Below, one piece after another: positions 48,616-57,901 of a stretch of DNA of 64,000 nucleotides. The stretch's first letter is position 1. Each line of letters begins with the position of its first letter. A program made the position numbers and the translations under genes. The stretch comes from JAJDNH01 sp964552395 (GTDB lineage Bacteria; Acidobacteriota; Thermoanaerobaculia; Thermoanaerobaculales; Sulfomarinibacteraceae): NCBI GenBank assembly GCA_964552395.1, contig CAZKGM010000009.1, forward strand, positions 40,283-104,282, in the 5' to 3' direction. The notes below the pieces were generated by a model. The model had not been told where the DNA came from, did no database searches, and was given only the letters and a program-made list of their open reading frames with translations.

Positions 48616-49578
48616 CTACGCGTCTTCCACCCCGAGGAAGCCGAGGAGGACCTTGCGGAAGGTTTCGGGCTCCTCGAGCGGGCCGAAATGGCCACTGTTC
48701 TCGAACACTACGAAGGTGGCGTTGCCGAGGCCGTCGGCGAGCTCGCGCACCTTCTCCGGCGGCATCATGTCGTGGGCGCCCGCGATCACGAGACACCGTG
48801 CAGTGATCTTCGGAAGCTCTCCGCGCGCATTGAAGACCGGCGCCTCCTGCTGCGCGTACTGGGTGTGCCGCCAGCTGAAGCCGGCGTCGCGAAAGGCATC
48901 CTGGATCATCGGTCCAGCCGTCGCCGGGTCGGCAGTGGCCGTCGGGAAGTAGTCCTCCAGCCACATCGCTTTCATTCGCAGCGTCCGCTCCTCCTCGGTG
49001 AGCCCCGGATCCTGGAGCTGCTTGTTCAAGGCTTCCCACTTCTCCACCAGCTTCGGGTGCTGCTCGGCCCATACCTTGTTGTCTTCTTCGGTGAAGCTGG
49101 CTGCGCCGTGGACGAAGATCGCCGAGCGTATCGTCGCCGGACGCGCGGCGGTGAGGAGGATCAGGTTCATGGCGCCGTTGGACCAGCCGATCGCGTCGAC
49201 CGCGGCGAGGCCGAGGTGGCGGCGCAGAGCGTCGAAGTCGGTGCGGACCGCGGCCATGCCCATGCCGGCATCCTCGCGGACCGGGCCGGAGCTGCCCATC
49301 CCACGCGGGTCGAAGTAGACCATGGTCAGCCGCTCCTCGAGGGGGTGGTACATGGCTCGTAGGCCCTCGAGGCTGAGCCCCCAGGAATTGGGCACGGTCA
49401 TCAGCACCGGGCCGTGGCCGTGCACCTCGTAGTGGATGGTCACCCCGTCGAGCACGGCAGTGTAGGAGCCTTCCGCGAGCAACTGCGGCCCGGCAGTTTT
49501 CTTCGGACCCGCCGGCCCGCGAGCACAGCCGGCGGCGGCAATGAGGATGAGGAATCCGAGACACCGTACAGCGTCCAT
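48616..49578 (-). CDS. lipoprotein alpha/beta hydrolase (proline iminopeptidase-like)
   Basis: This 320-residue protein has a lipoprotein signal ending in IAAAGCARG (cysteine near residue 17). The mature part is an alpha/beta hydrolase: the oxyanion HGHGPVLMTVP, YFDPRGMGSSG, the nucleophile elbow GWSNGAMN, the acid in IAGAHDMMPP and the histidine in NSGHFGPLEE. DPRGMGSSG is typical of the prolyl iminopeptidase branch. ATG 49578 with GGGAGG is chosen over a far upstream ATG. The natural substrate is unknown. Confidence 0.88.
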   Translation of the reverse strand: MDAVRCLGFLILIAAAGCARGPAGPKKTAGPQLLAEGSYTAVLDGVTIHYEVHGHGPVLMTVPNSWGLSLEGLRAMYHPLEERLTMVYFDPRGMGSSGPVREDAGMGMAAVRTDFDALRRHLGLAAVDAIGWSNGAMNLILLTAARPATIRSAIFVHGAASFTEEDNKVWAEQHPKLVEKWEALNKQLQDPGLTEEERTLRMKAMWLEDYFPTATADPATAGPMIQDAFRDAGFSWRHTQYAQQEAPVFNARGELPKITARCLVIAGAHDMMPPEKVRELADGLGNATFVVFENSGHFGPLEEPETFRKVLLGFLGVEDA

Positions 49579-49703
49579 GGCGACCTCCCTGCCAATCAGG
49601 TTGTCCGTGATCGATCCCCAATACGATACCGCGCTCGGACGCGGGCCGCCACCGCTCGAATGGGGGGACGGGCACGAGCAGGGGAGGAACGATCGCCGCA
49701 GGG

Positions 49704-50129
49704 TCAAGGTCGCGACGCCGCTAGCTGCAGGCGTTCGAGGTACTCACGCGCATTCGGGGTCGAGAACCTGCAGCGGGCGGATCCCGACCACCCCTCATGG
49801 AAGCGTGCAACATCGAAGGCGACCACGAGCACGTTCTCTCCGGGCACCGAAATATCGAGTTCCCGCAACCGCTCGTCTTCCAGGCCCACACTGATCACCG
49901 GGCGGGAGAACGCGAAAGCCGCGAAGCGCGCCTCGGTGATCACCAGGGAGCCCGAGAACCTCGACTTCATGTGGCTGGTGTACTTGCCGGGAGCGCGGAA
50001 GTGCTCGAGGGTGATCGTACCGGGCACACCCTCGTCCCTCAGGACGATGCCTTCACTCTCGAAGCTCGCCGCCACCTTCTTCGGCAGCTTGCCGAGACCG
50101 AAGAGCGAGTAGAGGAGGCTCTTGCGCAT
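49704..50129 (-). CDS. hypothetical protein, beta-rich
   Basis: I do not recognise this 141-residue protein. It has no signal peptide and is rich in beta-prone stretches (VLRDEGVPGTITLEHFRAPG, SGSLVITEARFAAFAF, NVLVVAFDVARF). The N terminus is helical and basic (MRKSLLYSLFGLGKLPKK). ATG 50129 has GGAGGGAGGG upstream. It lies between the hydrolase and DUF2237 genes on the same strand, with a gap of 125 bases on the hydrolase side. No function is offered. Confidence 0.65.
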   Translation of the reverse strand: MRKSLLYSLFGLGKLPKKVAASFESEGIVLRDEGVPGTITLEHFRAPGKYTSHMKSRFSGSLVITEARFAAFAFSRPVISVGLEDERLRELDISVPGENVLVVAFDVARFHEGWSGSARCRFSTPNAREYLERLQLAASRP

Positions 50130-50182
50130 GGGATCGGACCCTCCCTCCAACCTATCACGTTGAATGCCGGCCGGCTGGCGGT

Positions 50183-50557
50183 CTAGGAGGCGAGATCGAG
50201 CGCGTGGGTCTTCAGCTGATCGAGGGAGACGACCTCGAGCGCGGACTCCTCGGTGGCGGCGAGCACCACCGGCGGTGCGAGGCCGGCCTCCAGCGCCTGG
50301 CGCCAGCGCGCGGCGCACAGGCACCACCGGTCGCCGGGCCGAAGGCCGGGAAAGCCGGCCCCAGGATTCGGCGTGGTGAGATCGTTCCCGTTCCGCTGCG
50401 AGAAGGCGAGAAACTCGGCCGTCATCTCGGCGCACACCACGTGCATCCCGAGATCATCGCTGCCGGTACGGCAGCTACCGTCCCGGTACCAACCTGTGAG
50501 CGGGTCGCTGCAGCAGTGCTCGAGGACAGTCCCCAGGACGTTTCGCGCTTCGGTCAT
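50183..50557 (-). CDS. DUF2237 protein
   Basis: This 124-residue protein matches DUF2237: NVLGTVLEHCCSDPLTGWYRD, SCRTGSDDLGMHVVCAEMT and GDRWCLCAARW. The pattern of several conserved cysteines is typical and may bind metal, but no activity is known. Length is normal. It ends 53 bases before the start of the hypothetical gene on the same strand. It is divergent from the LVIVD repeat gene. Confidence 0.92.
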   Translation of the reverse strand: MTEARNVLGTVLEHCCSDPLTGWYRDGSCRTGSDDLGMHVVCAEMTAEFLAFSQRNGNDLTTPNPGAGFPGLRPGDRWCLCAARWRQALEAGLAPPVVLAATEESALEVVSLDQLKTHALDLAS

Positions 50558-50761
50558 GTTGCCCAGAACACATGGCGCCGTGCGGATATGCCCGAGCAGC
50601 GTCGGTAGCAGCCGCCGACGCGCAGAGCACCGCCCTGGCGGGATGCTCCTGGCGAAGCGTGTCCGGAGGCGCGCGCCTCGGTACGCTAAGATCGAAGCAT
50701 GTACTGAGGGGCATCTCTCACATTCTCATCTCGAGAGGGGCGCTCAGCCGGGGAGGCCACG

Positions 50762-52477
50762 GTGCGGGTTAAAGGAACAGCCATCATCGACTTGGTGAAG
50801 ACGATTCTGTTCCTGTCGAAGTTGGTTCTGGGCCCGCCGGGTGTGGTCTACGCCGGGGACTGGCTCTCCGGCCTCCGGACGATCGATGTCTCCGACCCGG
50901 ACCATCCCGTGCTGGCCAACTCGCAGAACCTCGGATCAATCGCGCTGGCGAGACTCGGCAACGTCCTGTATGTGGCAAACCACCCCCACCTGTCTATACT
51001 TGACGTCTCGAATCCGCTGATGCCCGAGCTTATAAGACAGGTCGATGCGTTCGGGGTCCACGACGGCGTGGTTCAAGGCTCGCTCCTGGTCACCGCAGGA
51101 ACTACCTTCCAAGTCTTCGATCTCACCGATCCGGCCAATCCCGCCCTGATCTCGTCCCTGAGCTCGCTGGGCGGTGAGCGAATCGCCGAAAGGGATGATG
51201 TCGCCCTCGTCGCCGACAGCGATCTCTCTCTCCACCTCGTCGACACCGCGCACCCAGACCAACCCGCCGAGACCGCCTTCCTGAACCTGAGTGGGAGTGC
51301 CCGGCAGGTCGAGGGATCCGGCAGGTGGGTCTACATTGCCGACGGCAAGAGCCTCAGGATCCTCGACGTCAACGACCCCGAGCACCCGGTGCTACGAGGG
51401 CAATGGGACACTTCGGAGAGCATTGATGCTCTGCAGGTGTTGGGCAGCTTCCTCTACGTGCGGCAGGGCCAGCACGGCCTCAGGATCCTCGACGTTTCTG
51501 ATCCGGACCTGCCGGTGTTGGTGGGAACCTACAAGCCGGACGGCTTCCTGTTGGCCTCAGTTGTTGCCGGTGATATGGCCTATCTCAGCGTCAATTATGA
51601 CGAGCTGGAAGTCGTCGACGTCTCCGATCCAGCGCATCCGGTTCTCGAGGCCAGCGTGGACAATCGCGGTCTCGCCCTCTGGAGCTTCGGGTCGACCCTG
51701 TATGTCAGGCCGCCGTACTACCCGATGCTCTCCGCACTGGATATCAGGAATCCCGCCAATCCGGTCGTGCTCGGTTGGTCTGATCTCCAGAGTGACGATG
51801 TCAACGACCTGGCTCCCTACGGACCTTACGTCGTCGCGGCGAACGGTGAGGCGGGCGTTCAGGTTTTCGATGCCAGCGACCTGCACCGAATCGGTGGTGT
51901 CGAGACGCCATGTGACGCCGTCTCTGTGGAGGTTCACGGACACATGACCGTGGTCGGGTGCGAGGACGGCGGTGTTGCGTTCGTCGACATCGGCGATCCA
52001 GTCCACCCGGCGCTTGTCGCCTCGGCAAACACACGGCGCAACGTACACGATGCAACGGTGGCCAGCGTGAGCTCCACGGTGTGGACCGCGGGCGACACGG
52101 TCGTCGAGGGCGTGCGGGCCGACTGTGTCTCGTGTCCCGGCCTGACCGTCTCGGTATCGGATGACGCGATCCCGGCCGGTGGGGCCATGGCAATGGTGAC
52201 CGTAGCGATGACCGACCTCGCAGGGCTCCCGGCTCCCGGCCAGTCGGTGATCGGATGGGCATCGGGCGGGCATCTCGGTAGTTTCAGCGACAGGCACGAC
52301 GGAACCTACACCGCTGTGTTCAGCTCGGGATTACAGCCGGGAACGGCGCAGGTCGGGGTCGGCGTGAACGGTGGCGGGTGCTGGCAGCGCGCGACGATCA
52401 AGGTCGAGACTGCACCATGTCGCGACTGCCCCGCCGCCCGCCGCACGCGGAGCCGGTCGCGACCCACTGCCCGCTGA
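50762..52477 (+). CDS. LVIVD-repeat protein with Ig-like C-terminal domain
   Basis: This 571-residue protein contains about nine LVIVD-type repeats, each with the pattern xLxIxDVSDPxxPVL, seen for example as LRTIDVSDPDHPVLANS and LRILDVSDPDLPVLVG. The repeats form a beta-propeller typical of secreted or cell-surface proteins. The last 110 residues resemble a bacterial Ig-like domain (PAGGAMAMVTVAMTDLAG). GTG 50762 has GGGGAGG. The N terminus has a hydrophobic stretch but no clean signal peptide. The extreme C terminus (ARRTRSRSRPTAR) is low-complexity and may reflect a truncation. Confidence 0.75.
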   Translation: MRVKGTAIIDLVKTILFLSKLVLGPPGVVYAGDWLSGLRTIDVSDPDHPVLANSQNLGSIALARLGNVLYVANHPHLSILDVSNPLMPELIRQVDAFGVHDGVVQGSLLVTAGTTFQVFDLTDPANPALISSLSSLGGERIAERDDVALVADSDLSLHLVDTAHPDQPAETAFLNLSGSARQVEGSGRWVYIADGKSLRILDVNDPEHPVLRGQWDTSESIDALQVLGSFLYVRQGQHGLRILDVSDPDLPVLVGTYKPDGFLLASVVAGDMAYLSVNYDELEVVDVSDPAHPVLEASVDNRGLALWSFGSTLYVRPPYYPMLSALDIRNPANPVVLGWSDLQSDDVNDLAPYGPYVVAANGEAGVQVFDASDLHRIGGVETPCDAVSVEVHGHMTVVGCEDGGVAFVDIGDPVHPALVASANTRRNVHDATVASVSSTVWTAGDTVVEGVRADCVSCPGLTVSVSDDAIPAGGAMAMVTVAMTDLAGLPAPGQSVIGWASGGHLGSFSDRHDGTYTAVFSSGLQPGTAQVGVGVNGGGCWQRATIKVETAPCRDCPAARRTRSRSRPTAR

Positions 52478-52638
52478 CTCTGCCGGCCTCGCAAACGTCC
52501 AGGTACCTCGCACTCCCCGGCATCGCCCCGTACGGAATTCCTTTCGTCTCAACTGCGTTTCCGAGCCAGAGCACCGGGATGGATGCGATGAGCACTGCGG
52601 GACGGTGGCGTCCCCGGGGCGCAGACGGGAGAATCAGT

Positions 52639-54519
52639 ATGACAGGCGGTCTCGAGTATCGAGACACCACGCAGGAGTATCCGGATCTCTTCACGGCTGA
52701 AGTGTCGGCGGCGCTGGAGGCCCTGGCCCCGCTCAACGCCGACCGCCGAGCCGTGATGGCGGCGCGCATCTCCAGGCGCCACGACCGTATCGCGAACCGA
52801 CGGCGCATTGCCTTCCTCTCTCCCGACGAGCTGATCCCCCGCACGAGGATCCGGGTGCAGGACGCCAGGGACGGCAAGTTCGAGGGGAGCGAGATCCCAC
52901 ACGACCTCCGCCGGCAGTGGATCCAGGGCACCGGCCCGGCGACCAAGCCGCGGGCCTCGACCCGCAGCGGCCTGCGCAACGTCGCCCACGCCCTCCTCTC
53001 GGGAGCCGACGGCTGGATGTTCGACGGCGAGGACGCCCTCGGCCAGGTGCAGACGATGTCGCTGGACAACCAGCGCAACCTCAAGCTCGCCATTGCGGAC
53101 GACCAGTTGTTCCTCGAGGTGGCCGAGGAGGTGGCCGGCGAGATGAACGAGTGGGCGGAGAGCTTCTTCGGCCGGTCCATCATCTCCGACTGGCGGCGGC
53201 AGCTGTGCTTCACCACCAAGATCTTTCGCTGCCGCGGCCTGCACCTCGACGACCGCCACGTGCGAGAAAGCGGCGGCACGGGCTTCTCGGCCTCGCTCGT
53301 GGACCTTGCGTTGTACGTGGTGAACAACCACCGGCGCCTGCTGGATGCCGGCTCCTCGGTCGTCCTCTACCTGCCGAAGATCCAAACCGCCGAAGAGGCA
53401 GCCCTTTGGGACGACATGCTGACGGCCCTCGAAGGCCACCTCGGCCTGGCGGCGGGCACGATCAAGGTCTACGTGCTGGTCGAGCAGATCGAGGCCTGCT
53501 TCCAGCTGATGGAGATCCGCGCCGCCCTTGGCCGTCACTTCGTCGGCTTCAACACCGGTCGCTGGGACTACATCAACAGCGTCTCCGACGCGCTGTGCTG
53601 GGATCTCGGGTTCATCAACCCGAACATCGATGCCGTGGTCATGACTTACGGCTACATGCGCACCTACGAGGACCGCGTGCGGCGGGCCGTCAACACCCCC
53701 GACCGCAACGGCCGTTGCGCTCTCTGGCAGGGGGGCATGGAGACCAACATCCCGGTCGGCACGCCGGAGGGCGTCGCCGCGGGCATGGAGCGGGCCGTGG
53801 CCGGTGCCGAGCGCGAGCAGCGCGAAGGAGCGAGCGGCAAGTGGGTGGCTCACTGGCGAATGGTCCACATCGTACGGCCTGTTTGGGAGAAGGCGGGCGA
53901 GGACAACCAGCTCGGCCGGTCGTTCCCGTCTCTCGGCTACTCCGAGAAGGACGCGGCAGATCTGACGCTCCTCGAGCCCGCTCCTCGTACGGTGCGCGGG
54001 GCGCGGGACCTCCTGAGCGTGGCCCTGCAGTACGGGAACGCCTTCGGTCAGGGCTTCCAGGCCGCCGCCCTCAAGCCTGCCGACTTCTTCGGCGACGACG
54101 GCATCCTCTACCTGATGGAGGACATGGCGACCGGCGAGATCCGTCTCAGCATCCTCTGGGAATGGCTCCACAAGAGCGGCAGGCTGACCGAGGAGGACGC
54201 GGAGACGGGAGCGAGGGTGGGGGACGCCTTCACGCCGGAGCTCTTCGGACGCCTCCTGGACGAGGAGTACGCCAAGCTCCTCGTGGCGAGCCACCGCGAC
54301 GTCCACGAGGACTCGAAGGACACCACGCTGCCCATCGCCCGCGCCATCGTCCAGGCGTATGTGACCGACCAGGTGAAGCCGCCGTGGTATGTGGATCTGC
54401 TCAACATCAATCTCGACAACCATGACCTCGCCGCCGCCGGGGAGCGCATTGCGCGCTACCTGGAGGCCTTCCGGCGCGACGGCACGCGCATTACCGAGAA
54501 CCTGGACTTCGAACGATAG
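52639..54519 (+). CDS. aceB: malate synthase A
   Basis: This 626-residue enzyme condenses glyoxylate and acetyl-CoA to malate, the second step of the glyoxylate shunt. Landmarks include VQDARDGKFEGS, GWMFDGEDALGQ near the active-site Asp-Arg region, QIEACFQLMEIR, FNTGRWDYINSVSD and METNIPVG. It is longer than the 530-residue E. coli enzyme because of extra helical C-terminal sequence (AETGARVGDAF to the end). ATG 52639 with GGGAGA is chosen. aceA follows 18 bases downstream, so the shunt genes form one operon. Confidence 0.92.
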   Translation: MTGGLEYRDTTQEYPDLFTAEVSAALEALAPLNADRRAVMAARISRRHDRIANRRRIAFLSPDELIPRTRIRVQDARDGKFEGSEIPHDLRRQWIQGTGPATKPRASTRSGLRNVAHALLSGADGWMFDGEDALGQVQTMSLDNQRNLKLAIADDQLFLEVAEEVAGEMNEWAESFFGRSIISDWRRQLCFTTKIFRCRGLHLDDRHVRESGGTGFSASLVDLALYVVNNHRRLLDAGSSVVLYLPKIQTAEEAALWDDMLTALEGHLGLAAGTIKVYVLVEQIEACFQLMEIRAALGRHFVGFNTGRWDYINSVSDALCWDLGFINPNIDAVVMTYGYMRTYEDRVRRAVNTPDRNGRCALWQGGMETNIPVGTPEGVAAGMERAVAGAEREQREGASGKWVAHWRMVHIVRPVWEKAGEDNQLGRSFPSLGYSEKDAADLTLLEPAPRTVRGARDLLSVALQYGNAFGQGFQAAALKPADFFGDDGILYLMEDMATGEIRLSILWEWLHKSGRLTEEDAETGARVGDAFTPELFGRLLDEEYAKLLVASHRDVHEDSKDTTLPIARAIVQAYVTDQVKPPWYVDLLNINLDNHDLAAAGERIARYLEAFRRDGTRITENLDFER

Positions 54520-54537
54520 GACCGCAGGCGACCAACG

Positions 54538-56805
54538 ATGAAATCTCTCAAGTCTTTCGAGCAGGACGTGGCCGAGACCCGGAGCTGGTTCGGTAGCGAG
54601 CGCTTCCGGGGCATCACGCGCCTCTACTCGGCGCACCAGGTGGTGCAACAGCGCGGCACGATTGCCAACGACCACACGGTCGCCCGCGAGGCCGCGGCGG
54701 CGTTCTACGTCCGGCTGCGCGAGCTGTTCGAGAAGCGCACGAGCATCACCACCTTCGGACCGTACTCACCCGGCCAGGCGGTGACCATCAAGCGGATGGG
54801 GATCGAGGCCATCTACCTCGGCGGCTGGGCCACCTCGGCCAAGGGCTCGTCAAGCGAGGACCCGGGCTCGGACCTCGCCAGCTACCCGCTGAGCCAGGTC
54901 CCCAACGAGGCAGCAGGCCTGGTTCGTGCGCTGCTCGCGGCCGACCGCAACCAGCAGTACCTGCGCGCCCAGATGAGCGACCGGCAGCGCGCCGAGTCTC
55001 CCGCCGTGGACTATCGCCCCTTCATCATCGCCGACGCCGACACCGGACACGGCGGCGACCCGCACGTGCGCAACCTCATCCGGCGCTTCGTGGAGGCCGG
55101 CGTGCCCGGCTACCACATCGAGGATCAACGTCCCGGCACCAAGAAATGCGGCCACCAAGGCGGCAAGGTGTTGGTCTCGTGCGACGAGCAGATCAAACGC
55201 CTCAACGCCGCGCGCTTCCAGCTCGACGTCATGCGGGTACCGGGCATCATCGTTGCCCGCACCGACGCCGAGGCCGCCAACCTCCTCGACAGCCGCGGCG
55301 ACGAGCGTGACCAGCCGTTCATACTCGGCTCCACGAACGTCAAGATTCCCAGCTACAAGGCCGGCCTCCTGGCCATCATGCGCCGCTTCTTCGAGCTCGG
55401 CGTCGAGGACATCAGGGGTCATCTGCTGTACTCCTTGTCCGAGGAGGAGAGCGAGGCGGCTGTTGCCTGGCTCGACCGCACCGGACTTGCGGCCCAGATC
55501 GTCGAGGCCGCAGCGACCCTCGAAAAGAGCCCCGAAGCCTCGGTGGATGCGCTCTTCGACCGCGTGAGCTCACGCTTTCTCGAGGTCTGGGAGACGGAGG
55601 CCGGGCTCGAGACCTACGGCGAGGCCGTGGCCGAGGTGCTGGAGTTCCGCGCCAGCGAGGGTGAGCCTCTGGACATGAACCCCGAGGAGTGGCGCCGCTT
55701 CGCCCGCACTGCCTCCCTCTACGCCGCGCGCGCGAAGGCCCGATCTCTGGGCGTCAACCTCGTGTGGGACTGCGAGCACGCCAAGACCCCGGAGGGCTAC
55801 TACCAGGTTCGCGGCGGCGTCGACTACGCGATCGCCAAGTCGCTGGCGGCGGCGCCCTTCGCCGACATCCTGTGGATGGAGACCAAGACCGCCGATCTCG
55901 CCGACGCGCGACGCTTCGCCGAGGCCATTCACACCGAGTTTCCCGACAAGCTGCTGGCGTACAATCTGTCGCCTTCCTTCAACTGGGACTCTACCGGCAT
56001 GAGCGACGACGACATGCGGCGCTTCCCGGTCGAGCTGGGCAAGATGGGCTTCGTCTTCAACTTCATCACCTACGGCGGCCACCAGATCGATGGCGTCGCC
56101 GCCGAGGAGTTCGCCACGGCTCTGAAGCAGGACGGCATGCTCTCCCTGGCCCGCCTGCAGCGCAAGATCCGCCTCCTGGAGTCGCCGTACCGCACGCCGC
56201 AGACCCTGGTCGGCGGACCGCGCCTCGACGCCGCTCTGGTCGCCTCCTCGGGCCGTACGGCTACTACCAAGGCGATGGGGAAGGGCTCGACACAGCACCA
56301 GCACCTGGTCCAGACCGAGGTTCCGAAGAAGCTGCTCGAGGATTGGCTCGCAATGTGGGTCGACCATTACGACCTGGACGGGCCGCTGCGCGTGGAGCTG
56401 CGGCCGCAGCGCGCCGGCTCGGAGCTGCTCGAGCTCGCGATCGTCGGCAACGAGCAGGAGATGGTCGCCAACGTCATCTTCGCGCCCATCCATGACCGCC
56501 GGGGCCGCAGCATCCTATCGGTGCGGGACCAGAACACCTTCGATGAGAAACTCCGTAAGAAGCGGCTGATGACGCTCATTCACCTCTTCCTGGTGCACCG
56601 CTACGAGGTCGACTCGGTGCATTACGTGACGCCCACCGAGGACAATCAGTACCAGACGGCGAAGATGAAGAGCCACGGCATCTTCAGTGAGGTCAGCACC
56701 GAGGTCGGCCAGATCATCGTTGCCGACGTCAACCACGCCCGCATCGAGGCGCTGCTCGAGCCCGACCGCGTCGCCCTCGGCAAGCTGATCCGCAAGGAGG
56801 GGTGA
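54538..56805 (+). CDS. aceA: isocitrate lyase, long type
   Basis: This 755-residue isocitrate lyase splits isocitrate to glyoxylate and succinate. The catalytic cysteine is Cys204 in TKKCGHQGGKVLV, and IADADTGHGGDPH holds metal-binding acids. It is much longer than the 430-residue E. coli enzyme and resembles the long AceA2 type of mycobacteria. A distinct C-terminal region (from about 570) holds YEVDSVHYVTPTEDN. ATG 54538 follows aceB by 18 bases. It enables growth on acetate, fatty acids or C2 compounds. Confidence 0.93.
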   Translation: MKSLKSFEQDVAETRSWFGSERFRGITRLYSAHQVVQQRGTIANDHTVAREAAAAFYVRLRELFEKRTSITTFGPYSPGQAVTIKRMGIEAIYLGGWATSAKGSSSEDPGSDLASYPLSQVPNEAAGLVRALLAADRNQQYLRAQMSDRQRAESPAVDYRPFIIADADTGHGGDPHVRNLIRRFVEAGVPGYHIEDQRPGTKKCGHQGGKVLVSCDEQIKRLNAARFQLDVMRVPGIIVARTDAEAANLLDSRGDERDQPFILGSTNVKIPSYKAGLLAIMRRFFELGVEDIRGHLLYSLSEEESEAAVAWLDRTGLAAQIVEAAATLEKSPEASVDALFDRVSSRFLEVWETEAGLETYGEAVAEVLEFRASEGEPLDMNPEEWRRFARTASLYAARAKARSLGVNLVWDCEHAKTPEGYYQVRGGVDYAIAKSLAAAPFADILWMETKTADLADARRFAEAIHTEFPDKLLAYNLSPSFNWDSTGMSDDDMRRFPVELGKMGFVFNFITYGGHQIDGVAAEEFATALKQDGMLSLARLQRKIRLLESPYRTPQTLVGGPRLDAALVASSGRTATTKAMGKGSTQHQHLVQTEVPKKLLEDWLAMWVDHYDLDGPLRVELRPQRAGSELLELAIVGNEQEMVANVIFAPIHDRRGRSILSVRDQNTFDEKLRKKRLMTLIHLFLVHRYEVDSVHYVTPTEDNQYQTAKMKSHGIFSEVSTEVGQIIVADVNHARIEALLEPDRVALGKLIRKEG

Positions 56806-56912
56806 GGAGCGACCCTGGCGCGGCGCCTGGGCAAGGACGAGGCTGAGGTCCCGGAGACTGGCAGGAGTTACCGCGCTGGTTGTGGGCCCCACTGCCCAGC
56901 TACCATGGACCG

Positions 56913-57815
56913 GTGCCCGAGCTTCCAGACATCGAGGCGTACCGAACCGCGATCGAGCGCGTTGCCGGCGGGCAGGTGCTGGAACAGGTACGGCTCAGGA
57001 GCCCGTTCCTGCTGCGCTCCGTCGAGCCGCCACTAGCAGCGGCGACCGGCCGGCGCCTCGAAACCGTTGGGCGTCTCGGTAAACGGCTCGTCTTCGGGCT
57101 CGAAGGCAAGCTGTTCCTGGTGCTGCACCTGATGATCGCCGGCCGGCTGCGCTGGCGGAAAGCTGGGGCGAGCATCCCGTCGCGGGCGGGCCTGGCCGCC
57201 CTTGATTGGCCGCACGGCACCCTCCTGCTCACCGAGGCTAGCGGCAGGAAGCGGGCGTCGCTGCACGTGGTGGCTGGCCGGGAGGCTCTCGAGCAGCACG
57301 ACCCCGGTGGCGTCGAGCCGTTGGATGCACCTCCGGAGGCGGTGGCGGTGGCGCTTCGGAGTCGTCGCCACACCCTCAAGCGAGCGCTCACCGACCCTCG
57401 CATACTCTCCGGCATCGGCAACGCCTACTCGGACGAGATTCTGCACCGCGCCCGCCTGTCGCCGTTCCGCCTCACCGACGCGCTCGACGACCAGGAGATC
57501 GGAGCTCTCGTCGATGCCATCCGCGAGGTGCTCGGTGAGTGGACCGATCGTCTGGTGGCTGCGGCTCGAGAGTCGTTTCCGGAGAAGGTGACCGCCTTCC
57601 GAGAGAGCTTCGCCGTTCACGGCCGATACGGGAAGCCGTGCCCGGACTGCGGCCAGCCGGTGCAGCGGATCGCGTACGCCCAGAACGAAGCCAACTACTG
57701 CGCCGCCTGCCAGACCGGTGGACGCCTGCTCCGCGACCGGGCCCTGTCCCGGCTCCTCAAGTCCGACTGGCCAAGGACACTCGAGGAGCTCGAACAGCGG
57801 CTCGGGAGGAGCTGA
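56913..57815 (+). CDS. Fpg/Nei-type DNA glycosylase
   Basis: This 300-residue enzyme removes oxidised bases and cuts at the resulting site. Processing of the start leaves Pro as the catalytic first residue: GTG 56913 then PELPDIEAY. The helix-two-turn-helix region contains DPRILSGIGNAYSDEIL, and the C-terminal zinc finger is CPDCGQPVQRI to YCAACQTGGR. The family pattern is nearest to Nei-like/Fpg-like proteins; whether it prefers 8-oxoguanine or oxidised pyrimidines cannot be decided. It lies 107 bases after aceA on the same strand. Confidence 0.9.
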   Translation: MPELPDIEAYRTAIERVAGGQVLEQVRLRSPFLLRSVEPPLAAATGRRLETVGRLGKRLVFGLEGKLFLVLHLMIAGRLRWRKAGASIPSRAGLAALDWPHGTLLLTEASGRKRASLHVVAGREALEQHDPGGVEPLDAPPEAVAVALRSRRHTLKRALTDPRILSGIGNAYSDEILHRARLSPFRLTDALDDQEIGALVDAIREVLGEWTDRLVAAARESFPEKVTAFRESFAVHGRYGKPCPDCGQPVQRIAYAQNEANYCAACQTGGRLLRDRALSRLLKSDWPRTLEELEQRLGRS

Positions 57816-57901
57816 GGGGGCCCTCCGGCTGAGCGAGAACACCTCGCCAGACCTCGATTGGCTCAGTGATCGATAGGAGACGCTCCTGAGACAACGGCCC
57901 C

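Noticed and set aside
52549..54675. 708-codon open frame antisense to malate synthase
   Set aside because: Long antisense frames are expected in G+C-rich coding DNA; the sense strand encodes a full malate synthase.
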